Shown in pieces: positions 27,581 to 36,373 of a stretch of DNA of 64,000 bases (position 1 is its first letter; each line of letters starts with the position of its first letter). This stretch comes from Tenacibaculum tangerinum. GTDB taxonomy: Bacteria; Bacteroidota; Bacteroidia; Flavobacteriales; Flavobacteriaceae. The notes under the pieces are model-generated. The model saw only the letters and a program-made list of their open reading frames with translations. It searched no databases and was not told the origin of the DNA. The position numbers were made by a program, and so were the translations under genes. The stretch lies in assembly GCF_029853675.1 (NCBI RefSeq), contig NZ_CP122539.1, positions 1,109,001 through 1,173,000 on the forward strand. The letters are read 5' to 3'.

Positions 27581-28248
27581 ATGATTACAGGAATTAAAGA
27601 AAATCTTCAAAAAATAATAGCAAACCTACCAGAAAATGTAACCCTAGTAGCTGTTTCTAAAACCAAACCTATTGCCGATTTACAAGAAGCCTACGACGCT
27701 GGTCAACGAGTATTTGGCGAGAATAAAATACAAGAAATGGTGGCTAAATATGATGCATTACCCAAAGACATACAATGGCACATGATAGGTCATTTACAGC
27801 GGAATAAGGTAAAATACATGGCGCATTTTGTTGATTTAATTCATGGTGTAGATAGTTTTAAAACATTAAAAGAAATAGACAAGCAAGCTAAAAAACACGA
27901 TAGAACCATCAAGTGTTTATTACAGGCACGCATTGCCAAAGAAGACACTAAATTTGGATTGCATTTTAAAGATATTGAAGCGATTTTAGCTTCAGAAGAA
28001 TTAAAAGAACTCAAAAATGTGCAGATTGTCGGTTTGATGGGAATGGCAACTTTTACAGATAACCAAGAACAACTACAAGAAGAATTTTCATCACTAGCTA
28101 CCTTTTTTAAAAAAATCAGGAAAAATATTCCAACTTATCAATCCTTTCCATGGGCATGAGTGGTGATTATGAGTTGGCTATCAAAAATGGCAGTACTATG
28201 GTACGAATAGGAAGCGCTATTTTTGGAGATAGAAATTATATTGTTTAG
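27581..28248 (+). pseudogene. YggS-family PLP homeostasis protein, frameshifted near the C-terminus
   Basis: The first 182 or so codons give a normal YggS: AVSKTKP with the PLP lysine (Lys27), FGENKIQE, WHMIGHLQRNK and GLMGMATF. The frame then runs into FPWA and a stop at 28159. A second frame continues [35 protein letters not shown] to the stop at 28246-28248, exactly the expected family C-terminus. One missing A around 28129-28133 (CCAAC for CCAAAC) explains the break. Either a recent mutation or a sequencing indel. The protein normally buffers pyridoxal phosphate in the cytoplasm. Confidence 0.85.
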
Positions 28249-28283
28249 ATTTACATAAGTAGGAGGCTTTTAAAAAGATAGAT

Positions 28284-29363
28284 TTGTACGCAATTTTAGA
28301 CATTGAAACTACAGGAGGAAAATATAACGAAGAGGGAATTACTGAGATTGCCATCTACAAATACGACGGACATCAAATTGTAGATCAGTTTATTAGTCTG
28401 GTAAATCCAGAAAGAGAAATTCAGGAGTTTGTGGTAAAACTTACAGGTATTAACAATAAAATGTTGCGAAATGCCCCCAAGTTTTACGAAATAGCGAAAA
28501 GAGTTGTCGAAATCACTAAAGATTGCTTTATCGTAGCACACAACGCTAATTTTGATTATCGTATTCTTCGTACCGAATTTAATCGATTGGGATACACCTA
28601 CAAACGCAACACCCTGTGTACCGTTACTTTGAGTAAAAAATTAATTCCCGAAGCCCCCTCTCATAGCCTTGGTAAATTATGCAGGTTTTTAGGTATTCCT
28701 ATGGCAGACCGTCACAGAGCGAATGGTGATGCTCTAGCCACAGTACAACTTTTTAAATTGTTGATAGACAAAGACGTTGAGAAGAAGATTATTCAACAAT
28801 CTATAAAATATTTTGACAACAGGCATGTTAAATTCCACATTCAAAAAATTTTAGATAGTTTGCCTGAAAAGCAAGGAGTTTTTTATGTACACAATAACGA
28901 GGGTACTATTATTTTTATTGGTAGAGGTAAAAATATAAAGCATGAAACCAACAAACTCTTTTTAAAAGAAACCAAAAAAGCGTTAAAAGTAACAAAAAGA
29001 GTAGCCAAAGTAAGCTATGAAGAAACTGGAAATCTGCTTTTTACACGCTTAAAATACCATTTAGAATTAGAAAAATTACAGCCTAAATATAATGTTATTA
29101 GAAAAAGAAGAACTACAGATAGAGATTTTAATAACGACCACATGCTAATTGTAGATAAAGGAAGAGATTCTGGAGAACATGCTGTGATTTTAATCGAAGA
29201 AAATGAAGTAATAGGCTATACGTATACCAACCTTGCTTTTCAAGAAAATCAGTTATCTATTCTAAAATCAATGCTTACCCCTATTGAAAATAAAGAATTA
29301 GCTAAAACCATTATTAAAAACTATTTATTAAAAAACAAAGTGTCTAAAATAGTACGATTATAA
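28284..29363 (+). CDS. DnaQ-like 3'-5' exonuclease fused to a GIY-YIG domain
   Basis: 359 residues, TTG start. The N-terminal 165 residues are a DEDDh exonuclease: LDIETTGG (ExoI), HNANFDYRIL (ExoII) and HRANGDALAT (ExoIII). From about 190 a GIY-YIG-like module follows (LPEKQGVFYVHNNEGTIIFIGRGKNIKHETNKLFL), comparable to the N-terminal nuclease of UvrC, although the classic Y-IG residues are changed to F-IG. The fusion is known from Bacteroidota and related to DNA polymerase III epsilon/Cho-like proteins. Role in DNA repair is likely. The start was chosen because TTG YAILDIETTG is the first possible in-frame codon. Confidence 0.8.
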   Translation: MYAILDIETTGGKYNEEGITEIAIYKYDGHQIVDQFISLVNPEREIQEFVVKLTGINNKMLRNAPKFYEIAKRVVEITKDCFIVAHNANFDYRILRTEFNRLGYTYKRNTLCTVTLSKKLIPEAPSHSLGKLCRFLGIPMADRHRANGDALATVQLFKLLIDKDVEKKIIQQSIKYFDNRHVKFHIQKILDSLPEKQGVFYVHNNEGTIIFIGRGKNIKHETNKLFLKETKKALKVTKRVAKVSYEETGNLLFTRLKYHLELEKLQPKYNVIRKRRTTDRDFNNDHMLIVDKGRDSGEHAVILIEENEVIGYTYTNLAFQENQLSILKSMLTPIENKELAKTIIKNYLLKNKVSKIVRL

Positions 29364-29414
29364 GTTGAAAAATAATTTGTAATATTGCTATAAAGCATTC
29401 AAAAACCTGTTTTC

Positions 29415-30242
29415 TTGGATAATAAAACACTAAATTGGAGAGATAAACTACATGAAGTAATTTATGAAGCCGATACCCCAGCCGGCAAATTATTTGACAT
29501 AGCACTGCTTTTTGCTATTTTGATGAGTATTGTATTGGTAATGCTCGAAAGTGTAGAAACAATTGATAATAAATATCACCATATTTTATACGTATCAGAA
29601 TGGATCATTACCATCTTTTTTTCTATTGAATATATCCTGAGAATTATATCAATAAAAACACCCTCAAAATATATTTTTAGCTTTTATGGTATTATAGACT
29701 TGCTTTCTACGATACCCATGTACTTAACTTTCTTTTTTGTGGGGAGCCATAGTAGTTTAATTGCACTAAGAGCATTGCGTTTATTAAGAGTTTTTAGAAT
29801 TTTAAAAGTATCAAGATATATTGGGGAGTCTAATCAGTTAATAAAAGCTTTAAATGCTAGCAAGGCTAAAATTGGAGTATTCCTTTATTTTGTATTGATA
29901 ATCTGTATTATTTTAGGCTCTGTAATGTATTTTGTCGAAGGAGCAGAAAATGGCTTTACTAGTATCCCCAGAAGTATTTATTGGTCTATCGTAACACTAA
30001 CCACTGTTGGATATGGAGATATTGCTCCTCAAACTGCTTTAGGTCAATTTATTGCAAGTATTACAGTAATTATCGGTTACGCTATTATCGCAATTCCTAC
30101 AGGGATCGTAAGTTCTGAAATGACTAAAAAAGAAGTACACCTAAATACCCAATCTTGTTCTAATTGCTCTTATAGTGGGCACAAAGACGATGCAGAATTT
30201 TGCTATAATTGCGGAAATAAATTGAAGGGGAATAAGGAATAA
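29415..30242 (+). CDS. Voltage-gated potassium channel with C-terminal zinc ribbon
   Basis: 275 residues, TTG start. Six membrane segments: S4 carries regularly spaced arginines (LRALRLLRVFRILKVSR, about 116-132), and the pore loop has the selectivity filter TTVGYGD (about 196-202) before S6. After S6 a short tail ends in CSNC...FCYNCG, a four-cysteine zinc ribbon. It is a KvAP/Kv-like K+ channel of the inner membrane. The last codons are the first units of a heptamer repeat, and the TAA stop is part of that repeat. Confidence 0.9.
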   Translation: MDNKTLNWRDKLHEVIYEADTPAGKLFDIALLFAILMSIVLVMLESVETIDNKYHHILYVSEWIITIFFSIEYILRIISIKTPSKYIFSFYGIIDLLSTIPMYLTFFFVGSHSSLIALRALRLLRVFRILKVSRYIGESNQLIKALNASKAKIGVFLYFVLIICIILGSVMYFVEGAENGFTSIPRSIYWSIVTLTTVGYGDIAPQTALGQFIASITVIIGYAIIAIPTGIVSSEMTKKEVHLNTQSCSNCSYSGHKDDAEFCYNCGNKLKGNKE

Positions 30243-30358
30243 GGAATAAGGAATAAGGAATAAGGAATAAGGAATAAGGAATAAGGAATAAGGAATAAGG
30301 AATAAGGAATAAGGAATAAGGAATAAGGAATAAGGAATAAGGAATAAGGAATAAGGAA
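30229..30358 (+). repeat. Heptanucleotide tandem repeat, 18 full copies of GGAATAA
   Basis: 130 bases of perfect GGAATAA units, 18 complete plus GGAA. The array begins inside the last codons of the channel gene and ends 84 bases before miaA. Because the unit contains TAA, and seven is not a multiple of three, each frame meets a stop, but the channel stop lies in the second unit, so copy number should not change that protein. Confidence 0.97.
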
Positions 30359-30442
30359 AGTTCGTTTTTTACTTTTAAAACACAAATTAATTCACAAACT
30401 TTCAAACTTTACAAACTTTTACACTTTTTAAACTACAGTAAC

Positions 30443-31345
30443 TTGAAAAACACGCTAATAACCATAGTTGGGGCTACCGCCATCGGAAAAACAGCCTTAA
30501 GCATAAAACTAGCGCAACATTTTAAATGTGATATTATTTCGTGCGACTCTCGTCAGTTTTACAAAGAAATGACCATAGGTACCGCTGTTCCTGATGCTGA
30601 AGAACTAGCTTCGGCACCCCACCATTTTATTCAAAACAGAAGTATTTTTGAAGAATATTCAGTTGGGCAATTTGAAAAAGATGCCTTAAAAACATTAGAT
30701 AAACTGTTTACTAAAAATCCAATTCAAATCATGGTAGGCGGAAGCGGTTTGTATGTAGATGCCGTTTTAAAAGGATTGGATGAATTTCCTGAGGTAGATT
30801 CACAAATACGAAGCAATTTAACCGAAGAATTAGAAAATAAAGGAATAGAATACCTGCAAAACCAATTAAAAGAACTTGATATTGAAGCTTACAATACGAT
30901 TGCCATCGACAATCCGCATCGACTAATACGTGCACTAGAAGTTTGTATAGGCAGCGGAAAAACATACAGTTCATTTAAAAACAAACCGAAAACACCTCGT
31001 AATTTTCAAACAATAAAAATCGGTTTAAAAGCTGATAGACCCCTTATGTACAACCGCATTAATCGTCGTGTAGATATAATGATTGAAAATGGTTTGTTAG
31101 AAGAAGCTAAAAAGCTACACCCACATAAAAACCTAAACGCACTACAAACCGTAGGATACAGAGAATTGTTTGACTATTTTGAAGGTAATTTTACCAAAGA
31201 TTTTGCCATTGAAGAAATTAAGAAAAACTCAAGAAGATTTGCCAAACGACAAGGAACATGGTTTCGTAAAGACCCTACTATAATATGGTTTGACTTTCAA
31301 GAAGACGTTCAACATATTATAAAAACGATTGAAAGTAAACTTTAA
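30443..31345 (+). CDS. miaA: tRNA dimethylallyltransferase
   Basis: 300 residues, TTG start. The P-loop is VGATAIGKTALS (about 8-19), followed by the DSRQFY motif, GTAVP and the GGSGLY acceptor motif. The family end KRQGTWFRKDPTIIWFD is present. It prenylates A37 in tRNAs that read U-starting codons. The heptamer repeat upstream lies where its promoter or leader would be expected. The ATG-less start is inferred from the position of the conserved NTLITIVGATA block. Confidence 0.95.
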   Translation: MKNTLITIVGATAIGKTALSIKLAQHFKCDIISCDSRQFYKEMTIGTAVPDAEELASAPHHFIQNRSIFEEYSVGQFEKDALKTLDKLFTKNPIQIMVGGSGLYVDAVLKGLDEFPEVDSQIRSNLTEELENKGIEYLQNQLKELDIEAYNTIAIDNPHRLIRALEVCIGSGKTYSSFKNKPKTPRNFQTIKIGLKADRPLMYNRINRRVDIMIENGLLEEAKKLHPHKNLNALQTVGYRELFDYFEGNFTKDFAIEEIKKNSRRFAKRQGTWFRKDPTIIWFDFQEDVQHIIKTIESKL

Positions 31346-31378
31346 CGCTTTTTAAGAACATCACATACATCACTTTTT

Positions 31379-31386
31379 TATATTTG
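31379..31386 (+). promoter_or_regulatory. -7 promoter element of the OmpH/Skp gene
   Basis: TATATTTG, 17 bases before the ATG at 31404. Confidence 0.5.
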
Positions 31387-31403
31387 TCAAAAAACAAAAA
31401 TAC

Positions 31404-31907
31404 ATGAAACTAAAAATCACTTTTATACTTGCTTTATTTTGTATCGGATTTTCTAATGCACAAACCAAAGTCGGAACGGTAAACAGCGAATTCATAATTA
31501 GTAAAATGCCGCAAATGAAAGGTGTTTTACAGCGAGTAGAAAATTATGGTAAAAGACTAGATTCTAGTTTTCAAATAAAAACCACTCAATACAAAGCAAA
31601 AGTAGACTCTTTTAAAGCAGAAGAAAAGCTTATGACAGAAGACGATAAGAAAGCGAGGATACAAGAATTAAGAGCACTTGAGCAAGAGATGGGAAAATTT
31701 CGTCAAAATGGGGCAACCATGATGCAATTACAAAAAGAAGAAAATTTACGCCCTTTATATAAAAAATTGAGTGAAGTTATCGCAGAAGTTGCGAAAGAAA
31801 ACGGATATACACAAATTTTAACAACTACCGGAAACGAATTTGCGTACATAGATGAACGTTTTGACATTACGCAATTAGTACTAGACAAATTAGGAATTAA
31901 AGAGTAA
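31404..31907 (+). CDS. OmpH/Skp family periplasmic chaperone
   Basis: 167 residues. A signal peptide (1-19, ending SNA-Q) is followed by the Skp/OmpH start KVGTVNSEFIISKMPQM, a long charged coiled coil (about 45-115) and a C-terminal IDERFDITQLVLDKLG. Skp-like proteins carry unfolded outer-membrane proteins through the periplasm. The gene precedes a DUF1853 gene by four bases, so the two are probably co-transcribed. Confidence 0.88.
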   Translation: MKLKITFILALFCIGFSNAQTKVGTVNSEFIISKMPQMKGVLQRVENYGKRLDSSFQIKTTQYKAKVDSFKAEEKLMTEDDKKARIQELRALEQEMGKFRQNGATMMQLQKEENLRPLYKKLSEVIAEVAKENGYTQILTTTGNEFAYIDERFDITQLVLDKLGIKE

Positions 31908-31911
31908 TTCT

Positions 31912-32739
31912 TTGATGTATCAAAAACAAAAAGAGATACAGTTACAATACGAAGGATTTTTAAAAACACCTTTTCTATGGTATGGAAAAGGTGTTTTTAA
32001 TTTAGAGCAATTTCCTGCTTTAACAACTCAATCCGCTTCATATAACCAAGAAATTACCCAAAAACTACGTCTGGGAAAACTGGTAGAGCGTTTTGTTTCT
32101 TTTGAATTGAATCAAGAAAGCTCCATTTCAATTCTCGCTGAAAACATTCAAATTCAGCAAGGAAAAATAACGGTTGGTGAGTTAGATTGTTTACTCTTGC
32201 ACAATGAAACACCCATTCACTTAGAAATTATATATAAGTTTTACTTGTACGATGCCACAGTTGGAGCTACTGAAATAGCCCATTGGATCGGACCTAATCG
32301 CCGTGATTCTCTCATTCATAAAATAACAAAACTTCAAGAAAAACAACTGCCACTACTCTACTCCAATCATACCAAAACCTATTTAGAAGAAGTAGGCTTA
32401 GATGTTTCTAACATCGTACAGCAAGTATATTTTAAGGCACAGCTATTTGTTCCTTTAAAAAGCTACGGTAAAAGTGTTAAACAAGTAAATAATGAGTGTA
32501 TTTATGGATTTTATATCTATCCAAAGGAATTAGCACAATTTTCTGATAGTAAATTCTATATTCCAAACAAGCATGGCTGGTTGATAAATCCACATACTAA
32601 CGTTGACTGGTTAAACTTCGAGCAGTACACAACCAAACTTCAACAATTTTTAGAGGAAGAAAATGCTCCACTTTGTTGGTTAAAGAAACCCAATGGCGAG
32701 CTTTATAAGTTTTTTGTAGTTTGGTGGAATAACAAATAA
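31912..32739 (+). CDS. DUF1853 family protein
   Basis: 275 residues. The layout matches DUF1853: an N-terminal TPFLWYGKGVFNLEQF, LGKLVERFVSFEL, GELDCLLLHNETPIHLEIIYKFYLY and WIGPNRRDSLIHKITKLQEKQLPLL. The GELD...HLEIIYKFY arrangement looks like a PD-(D/E)XK nuclease core (ELD...E-x-K), which has been suggested for this family; catalysis here is inference. It is cytoplasmic. Confidence 0.8.
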   Translation: MMYQKQKEIQLQYEGFLKTPFLWYGKGVFNLEQFPALTTQSASYNQEITQKLRLGKLVERFVSFELNQESSISILAENIQIQQGKITVGELDCLLLHNETPIHLEIIYKFYLYDATVGATEIAHWIGPNRRDSLIHKITKLQEKQLPLLYSNHTKTYLEEVGLDVSNIVQQVYFKAQLFVPLKSYGKSVKQVNNECIYGFYIYPKELAQFSDSKFYIPNKHGWLINPHTNVDWLNFEQYTTKLQQFLEEENAPLCWLKKPNGELYKFFVVWWNNK

Positions 32740-32774
32740 CAACCAAAAAATAGTATATTTGAAACAAAAAATCC

Positions 32775-33158
32775 ATGAAAATCAGCAAGATTTCTTTGTT
32801 ATTATTATTTGCATTCATTACCCTTACCTCGTGCTTTCAAGATGAAGACAACACCTTTTCTTGTGTAAGTCCTAACATAAGTAATAATTCGGAAGCAGAA
32901 ATTTACACAAGTAAGTCTATCGAAGCAACACTTTCAAATGAATGCGATACTGCCGTAACAGTTACAAAAATAAGTGTTGGCGGACAGCATGCTGAAGACT
33001 TTAAAGTACAAGGACTATCAGTAGGAACAAACATTACAAAAAACACGGATTTTACTATTGTTTTTACACCTACTCAACTCGGTACCAGGAACGTAATTAT
33101 TTCAATCATACACGATGTAGGAGAAATTGTCATCAATCTTTCCGCAGAAGGAGTATGA
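32775..33158 (+). CDS. Small lipoprotein with a choice-of-anchor D-like Ig domain
   Basis: 127 residues. The signal ends in the lipobox LTSC (Cys20). The mature part is one beta-sandwich with DFKVQG...DFTIVFTPTQLGTRNVIISI, the pattern of ASPM/SPD-2/Hydin (choice-of-anchor D) Ig-like domains. It is probably surface- or periplasm-exposed. No partner is suggested by context. Confidence 0.7.
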   Translation: MKISKISLLLLFAFITLTSCFQDEDNTFSCVSPNISNNSEAEIYTSKSIEATLSNECDTAVTVTKISVGGQHAEDFKVQGLSVGTNITKNTDFTIVFTPTQLGTRNVIISIIHDVGEIVINLSAEGV

Positions 33159-33232
33159 TTTACATGTGCTTCTTTTAAAACAAAAACGCTTAGAAATAAT
33201 TTTCCAAGCGTTCTTTTTACTTTAAACAACTA

Positions 33233-33724
33233 TTATTCCTCATCTACTTTTTCTTCTCTTTTGTTTATAAATTCTATATCGCGCGTGTTTTTTTGCACAG
33301 AAATTGCGGCATAAATACTTAATGCAAAAGACATTGCATAAAACCCTTTTTCACTTAATAATAAGTCTGCATTCCACAAACCAACTATTAATAAAAGTAT
33401 CGAAATAATGGTTGTAAACCAGCTTATACTGTAGTAAATCTCAGTTACTTTTATTCCTTCCAACCGATCTCTAACAGATTTTTGTACCGATATTACTGAG
33501 AATAAGGCAAAAAGTAAAACCGTAAAATAGTACCCTTTTTCATTAAGTTCCATGTTTACATTCCATAAACCAATACAGTAAGAAGAAATTCCTATTAATA
33601 AAGCTACCCACGAAGCACCTACATAGGCTGAAGTTGGCTTTTGATTGTATTCTTTTAGTGTATTCTTTGTTTCTTTTTGAGCTTTCTTAATTTGTTCTAA
33701 CGAACATTCTGATTGAGTATTCAT
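33233..33724 (-). CDS. yiaA: YiaA/YiaB two-helix membrane protein
   Basis: 163 residues with four membrane helices forming an internal duplication: WVALLIGISSYCIGLWN...EKGYYFTVLLFALFSVISVQKSVRD and WFTTIISILLLIVGLWN...EKGFYAMSFALSIYAAISVQKNTRD. This is the YiaA/YiaB domain of inner-membrane proteins of unknown function. N- and C-terminal tails are charged and cytoplasmic. Confidence 0.85.
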   Translation of the reverse strand: MNTQSECSLEQIKKAQKETKNTLKEYNQKPTSAYVGASWVALLIGISSYCIGLWNVNMELNEKGYYFTVLLFALFSVISVQKSVRDRLEGIKVTEIYYSISWFTTIISILLLIVGLWNADLLLSEKGFYAMSFALSIYAAISVQKNTRDIEFINKREEKVDEE

Positions 33725-33874
33725 AAGCTTTGATTTTTAATTATGCTCCAAAAATGCTTCTTCTTGAGTGATTGTTCAAAACATTATCAACAAAAACCTA
33801 ACGATATAATTAAGATTACAATTTTAATTATCTTTATATTTACTACTAAAATCATACATAAATTTAACGATTAA

Positions 33875-35389
33875 ATGAATGGACTGAACAGTATTATTTC
33901 TTCTTTTTCTGCGGAAGAGCAACAGCGTTTTATCGTGTTTTTAGAAAAGCGAAACAAACGAGTAGACACCAAAAATATTCAATTATTCAAATTAGCTCAA
34001 AAAGGAGAAACTTCTACCAAGCTTATTTGTGAAGCGCTATACGGTGCTCAAAAAAGAGAAGCTTTTTATACACTTAAACAACGTTTGTATGAATCGTTAA
34101 TTGATTTTGTAGCCAATAATAAAATTCAAGGAGAAAATTCAGTAGACATGCTTTTGATTAAGTATGTTTTGGCTGCCAGAGACTTTTTGCTTCATAAAAA
34201 TAACAAAGCGGGTTATAAAATTTTAGACAAAGCTGAAATAATTGCAAAAGAACATCAACTGTTTCCTATTTTAAATGAAATATACCACACAAAAATTCAA
34301 TACGCACACACTATTCCATCAATTGATTTTAATAAAACAGTTGCGTATTTTAAAGAAAACCAAAGAGCTCTTTTTTTAGAAGAAGAACTGAACATTGTAT
34401 ATGCAAAAGTTAGGCATGCTTTAAAAATAAACACACATAAACATACGTTAGATTTTGAATCACTTATTAACAAGCTCTTTAAAGAACACCGAATTAATAT
34501 ACAACAAGACTTATCATTCAAATCTCTTTATCAACTCATTGCTATTGTTAACATTTCTGCTTTTATTCATAATGATTATTTAAAAACAGAAGTGTTTTTA
34601 ACTGAGACGTATAACATTCTTACTAAAAAGAAAGGAAAAGAAAAACAAGTGTTTTACCATATTAGGGTTTTGTTTGTAATAGCCAATACCTTTTTTAGAA
34701 ATAAGAAATTCAACGAGTCGTTGACGTACTTAGATAGTATGCATGGGTATATGTTACAGCATAAAAAAAAGTACTTTAATCGCTTTTATTTGAACTACAA
34801 TTTATTATTGGCCTTAAATTATAACTATACCAATAAGCAAGAAACCGCTATTAAGTTGTTAGAAACTGTTTTGCAAAAAAAGCATTCTGACATTAAAACT
34901 ATTCTTGAAATAAAATTAAGTTTAATTACTTTTTACTTTCAAAGCAATGAATTTAAGAAAGCCATGCAATTGTATAGCAAGTTTTACCACTCAGACCAAT
35001 GGTATATTGATAAAGCTGGGGTTGAGTGGACGATAAAAAAGAATCTAATCGAAATTCTATTACACTTAGAACTACAAAATATAGATTTATTTGAATCTAG
35101 ATTATTGAGTTTTAAACGAAAACATATTCAGTTCTTATTAGAAATTAATCAAAAGAGAGTAATCACATTTTTAAAATTAGTAGAACAATACTATAAAAAT
35201 CCAGCTAGTGCAACTACTTCTGATTTTTTTGATTTGGTAGAGCGTTCATTTGTTTTTGTTGAAGCCAAACAAGAAGATATTTTTGTGATGAGTTTTTACG
35301 CTTGGTTAAAAAGTAAAATGATACAACAACCCATTTATGAGGTTACTTTGGCATTGATAGAAAAAGTACAACTTCAAAGTACACATTAA
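33875..35389 (+). CDS. Large all-helical TPR-like protein of unknown function
   Basis: 504 residues, no signal peptide, almost entirely alpha-helical by composition, with TPR-like pairs such as NKFNESLTYLDSMHGY, NKQETAIKLLETVLQKK and NEFKKAMQLYSKFYH. Such cytoplasmic helical repeat proteins are typical of Flavobacteriia; none has a known activity. The N-terminal FSAEEQQRFIVFLEKRNKR may be an oligomerisation helix. No enzyme motif is seen and the context gives no clue. Confidence 0.6.
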   Translation: MNGLNSIISSFSAEEQQRFIVFLEKRNKRVDTKNIQLFKLAQKGETSTKLICEALYGAQKREAFYTLKQRLYESLIDFVANNKIQGENSVDMLLIKYVLAARDFLLHKNNKAGYKILDKAEIIAKEHQLFPILNEIYHTKIQYAHTIPSIDFNKTVAYFKENQRALFLEEELNIVYAKVRHALKINTHKHTLDFESLINKLFKEHRINIQQDLSFKSLYQLIAIVNISAFIHNDYLKTEVFLTETYNILTKKKGKEKQVFYHIRVLFVIANTFFRNKKFNESLTYLDSMHGYMLQHKKKYFNRFYLNYNLLLALNYNYTNKQETAIKLLETVLQKKHSDIKTILEIKLSLITFYFQSNEFKKAMQLYSKFYHSDQWYIDKAGVEWTIKKNLIEILLHLELQNIDLFESRLLSFKRKHIQFLLEINQKRVITFLKLVEQYYKNPASATTSDFFDLVERSFVFVEAKQEDIFVMSFYAWLKSKMIQQPIYEVTLALIEKVQLQSTH

Positions 35390-35449
35390 AAAATAGTGTT
35401 TGCAAAATGATATACTTGTTAGTCTTTTGTAAAAAAGAAACTAAACTCC

Positions 35450-36373
35450 TTACACCTTTTGTGGTTTTGAATTAACTTTCAACTTAGAAATTCGTTTTCT
35501 AGAAGTAATAAAATACACTCCCGACAACAACACTATAGATGCTATGATAGATTGTGTTGTTAAGGTTTCATCTAAGAACCACCACCCCAAAAACAAGGCT
35601 ACAACAGGGTTTACATAAGCTGATGTTGATACTTTTTCGGCAGAAACCACTTTTAGCAAATAATTAAATGAGGTAAAGGCTACGATACTTCCAAAAACAA
35701 TTAATAATACCATCGAACCCTGCGCTTTTAACGACCAATCTATTGGTGAAGACCATGGTTCATTTAACAAAAGTGATGCTATAAAAAGAAATATTCCTGC
35801 TATGAGCATTTGATAGCTAGTACTTACAAAAAAGTTTTTTGGAAGCCTCGCTTTTGCTACGAAAATACTTCCGTAACTCCAACTCAAAATACACGAAAAA
35901 ATCATTAAAACACCTCTTAGCGTATCTTTTGAAGTTGTTATTTCATTTTGACTCACTAATAAATACATTCCTGTAATTCCTAAAACAACCCCAATAATTG
36001 ATTGTGCTTGCATTTTTTTTCCATCAACCAAACGCAATAGCAGCAATACAAATAAAGGTTGCGTCGCTGCTAACAAAGCCGCAAAACCACTATCAACATA
36101 CTTCAAAGCCCAAACAAATACACCGTTTCCGTATATTAAAAAAAGAAAAGCTGCTATGGCAGCGTTTACTAATTGTTTTTTAGTTGCTTTAATAGGTACT
36201 TTTAAAAATATAGCAATGAGCATAATTAAAATACCCGATAAAGAAAATCGAGTAGCCGCTAATAATAATGGTGGTACTTCTGTCACCACAATTTTATTAA
36301 GTAAATAAGTAGAGCCCCAGATAATATAAATGGCTATAAAAGCAGCTATAATCAGCGGTTTAGATTCTTTCAT
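35450..36373 (-). CDS. EamA/DMT family transporter
   Basis: 307 residues with ten membrane helices in two EamA repeats (about 8-140 and 155-290). Features of the family: YIIWGSTYLLNKI at the start and the SAYVNPVVALFLGWWFLDE block in the second repeat. These are inner-membrane exporters or importers of metabolites such as amino acids; the substrate is unknown. It stands alone, with 470 bp of empty sequence upstream. Confidence 0.88.
   Translation of the reverse strand: MKESKPLIIAAFIAIYIIWGSTYLLNKIVVTEVPPLLLAATRFSLSGILIMLIAIFLKVPIKATKKQLVNAAIAAFLFLIYGNGVFVWALKYVDSGFAALLAATQPLFVLLLLRLVDGKKMQAQSIIGVVLGITGMYLLVSQNEITTSKDTLRGVLMIFSCILSWSYGSIFVAKARLPKNFFVSTSYQMLIAGIFLFIASLLLNEPWSSPIDWSLKAQGSMVLLIVFGSIVAFTSFNYLLKVVSAEKVSTSAYVNPVVALFLGWWFLDETLTTQSIIASIVLLSGVYFITSRKRISKLKVNSKPQKV

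Noticed and set aside
30203..30405. Minus-strand ORFs with repeated SLFLIPY
   Set aside because: They are translations of the heptamer repeat on the opposite strand and not plausible proteins.
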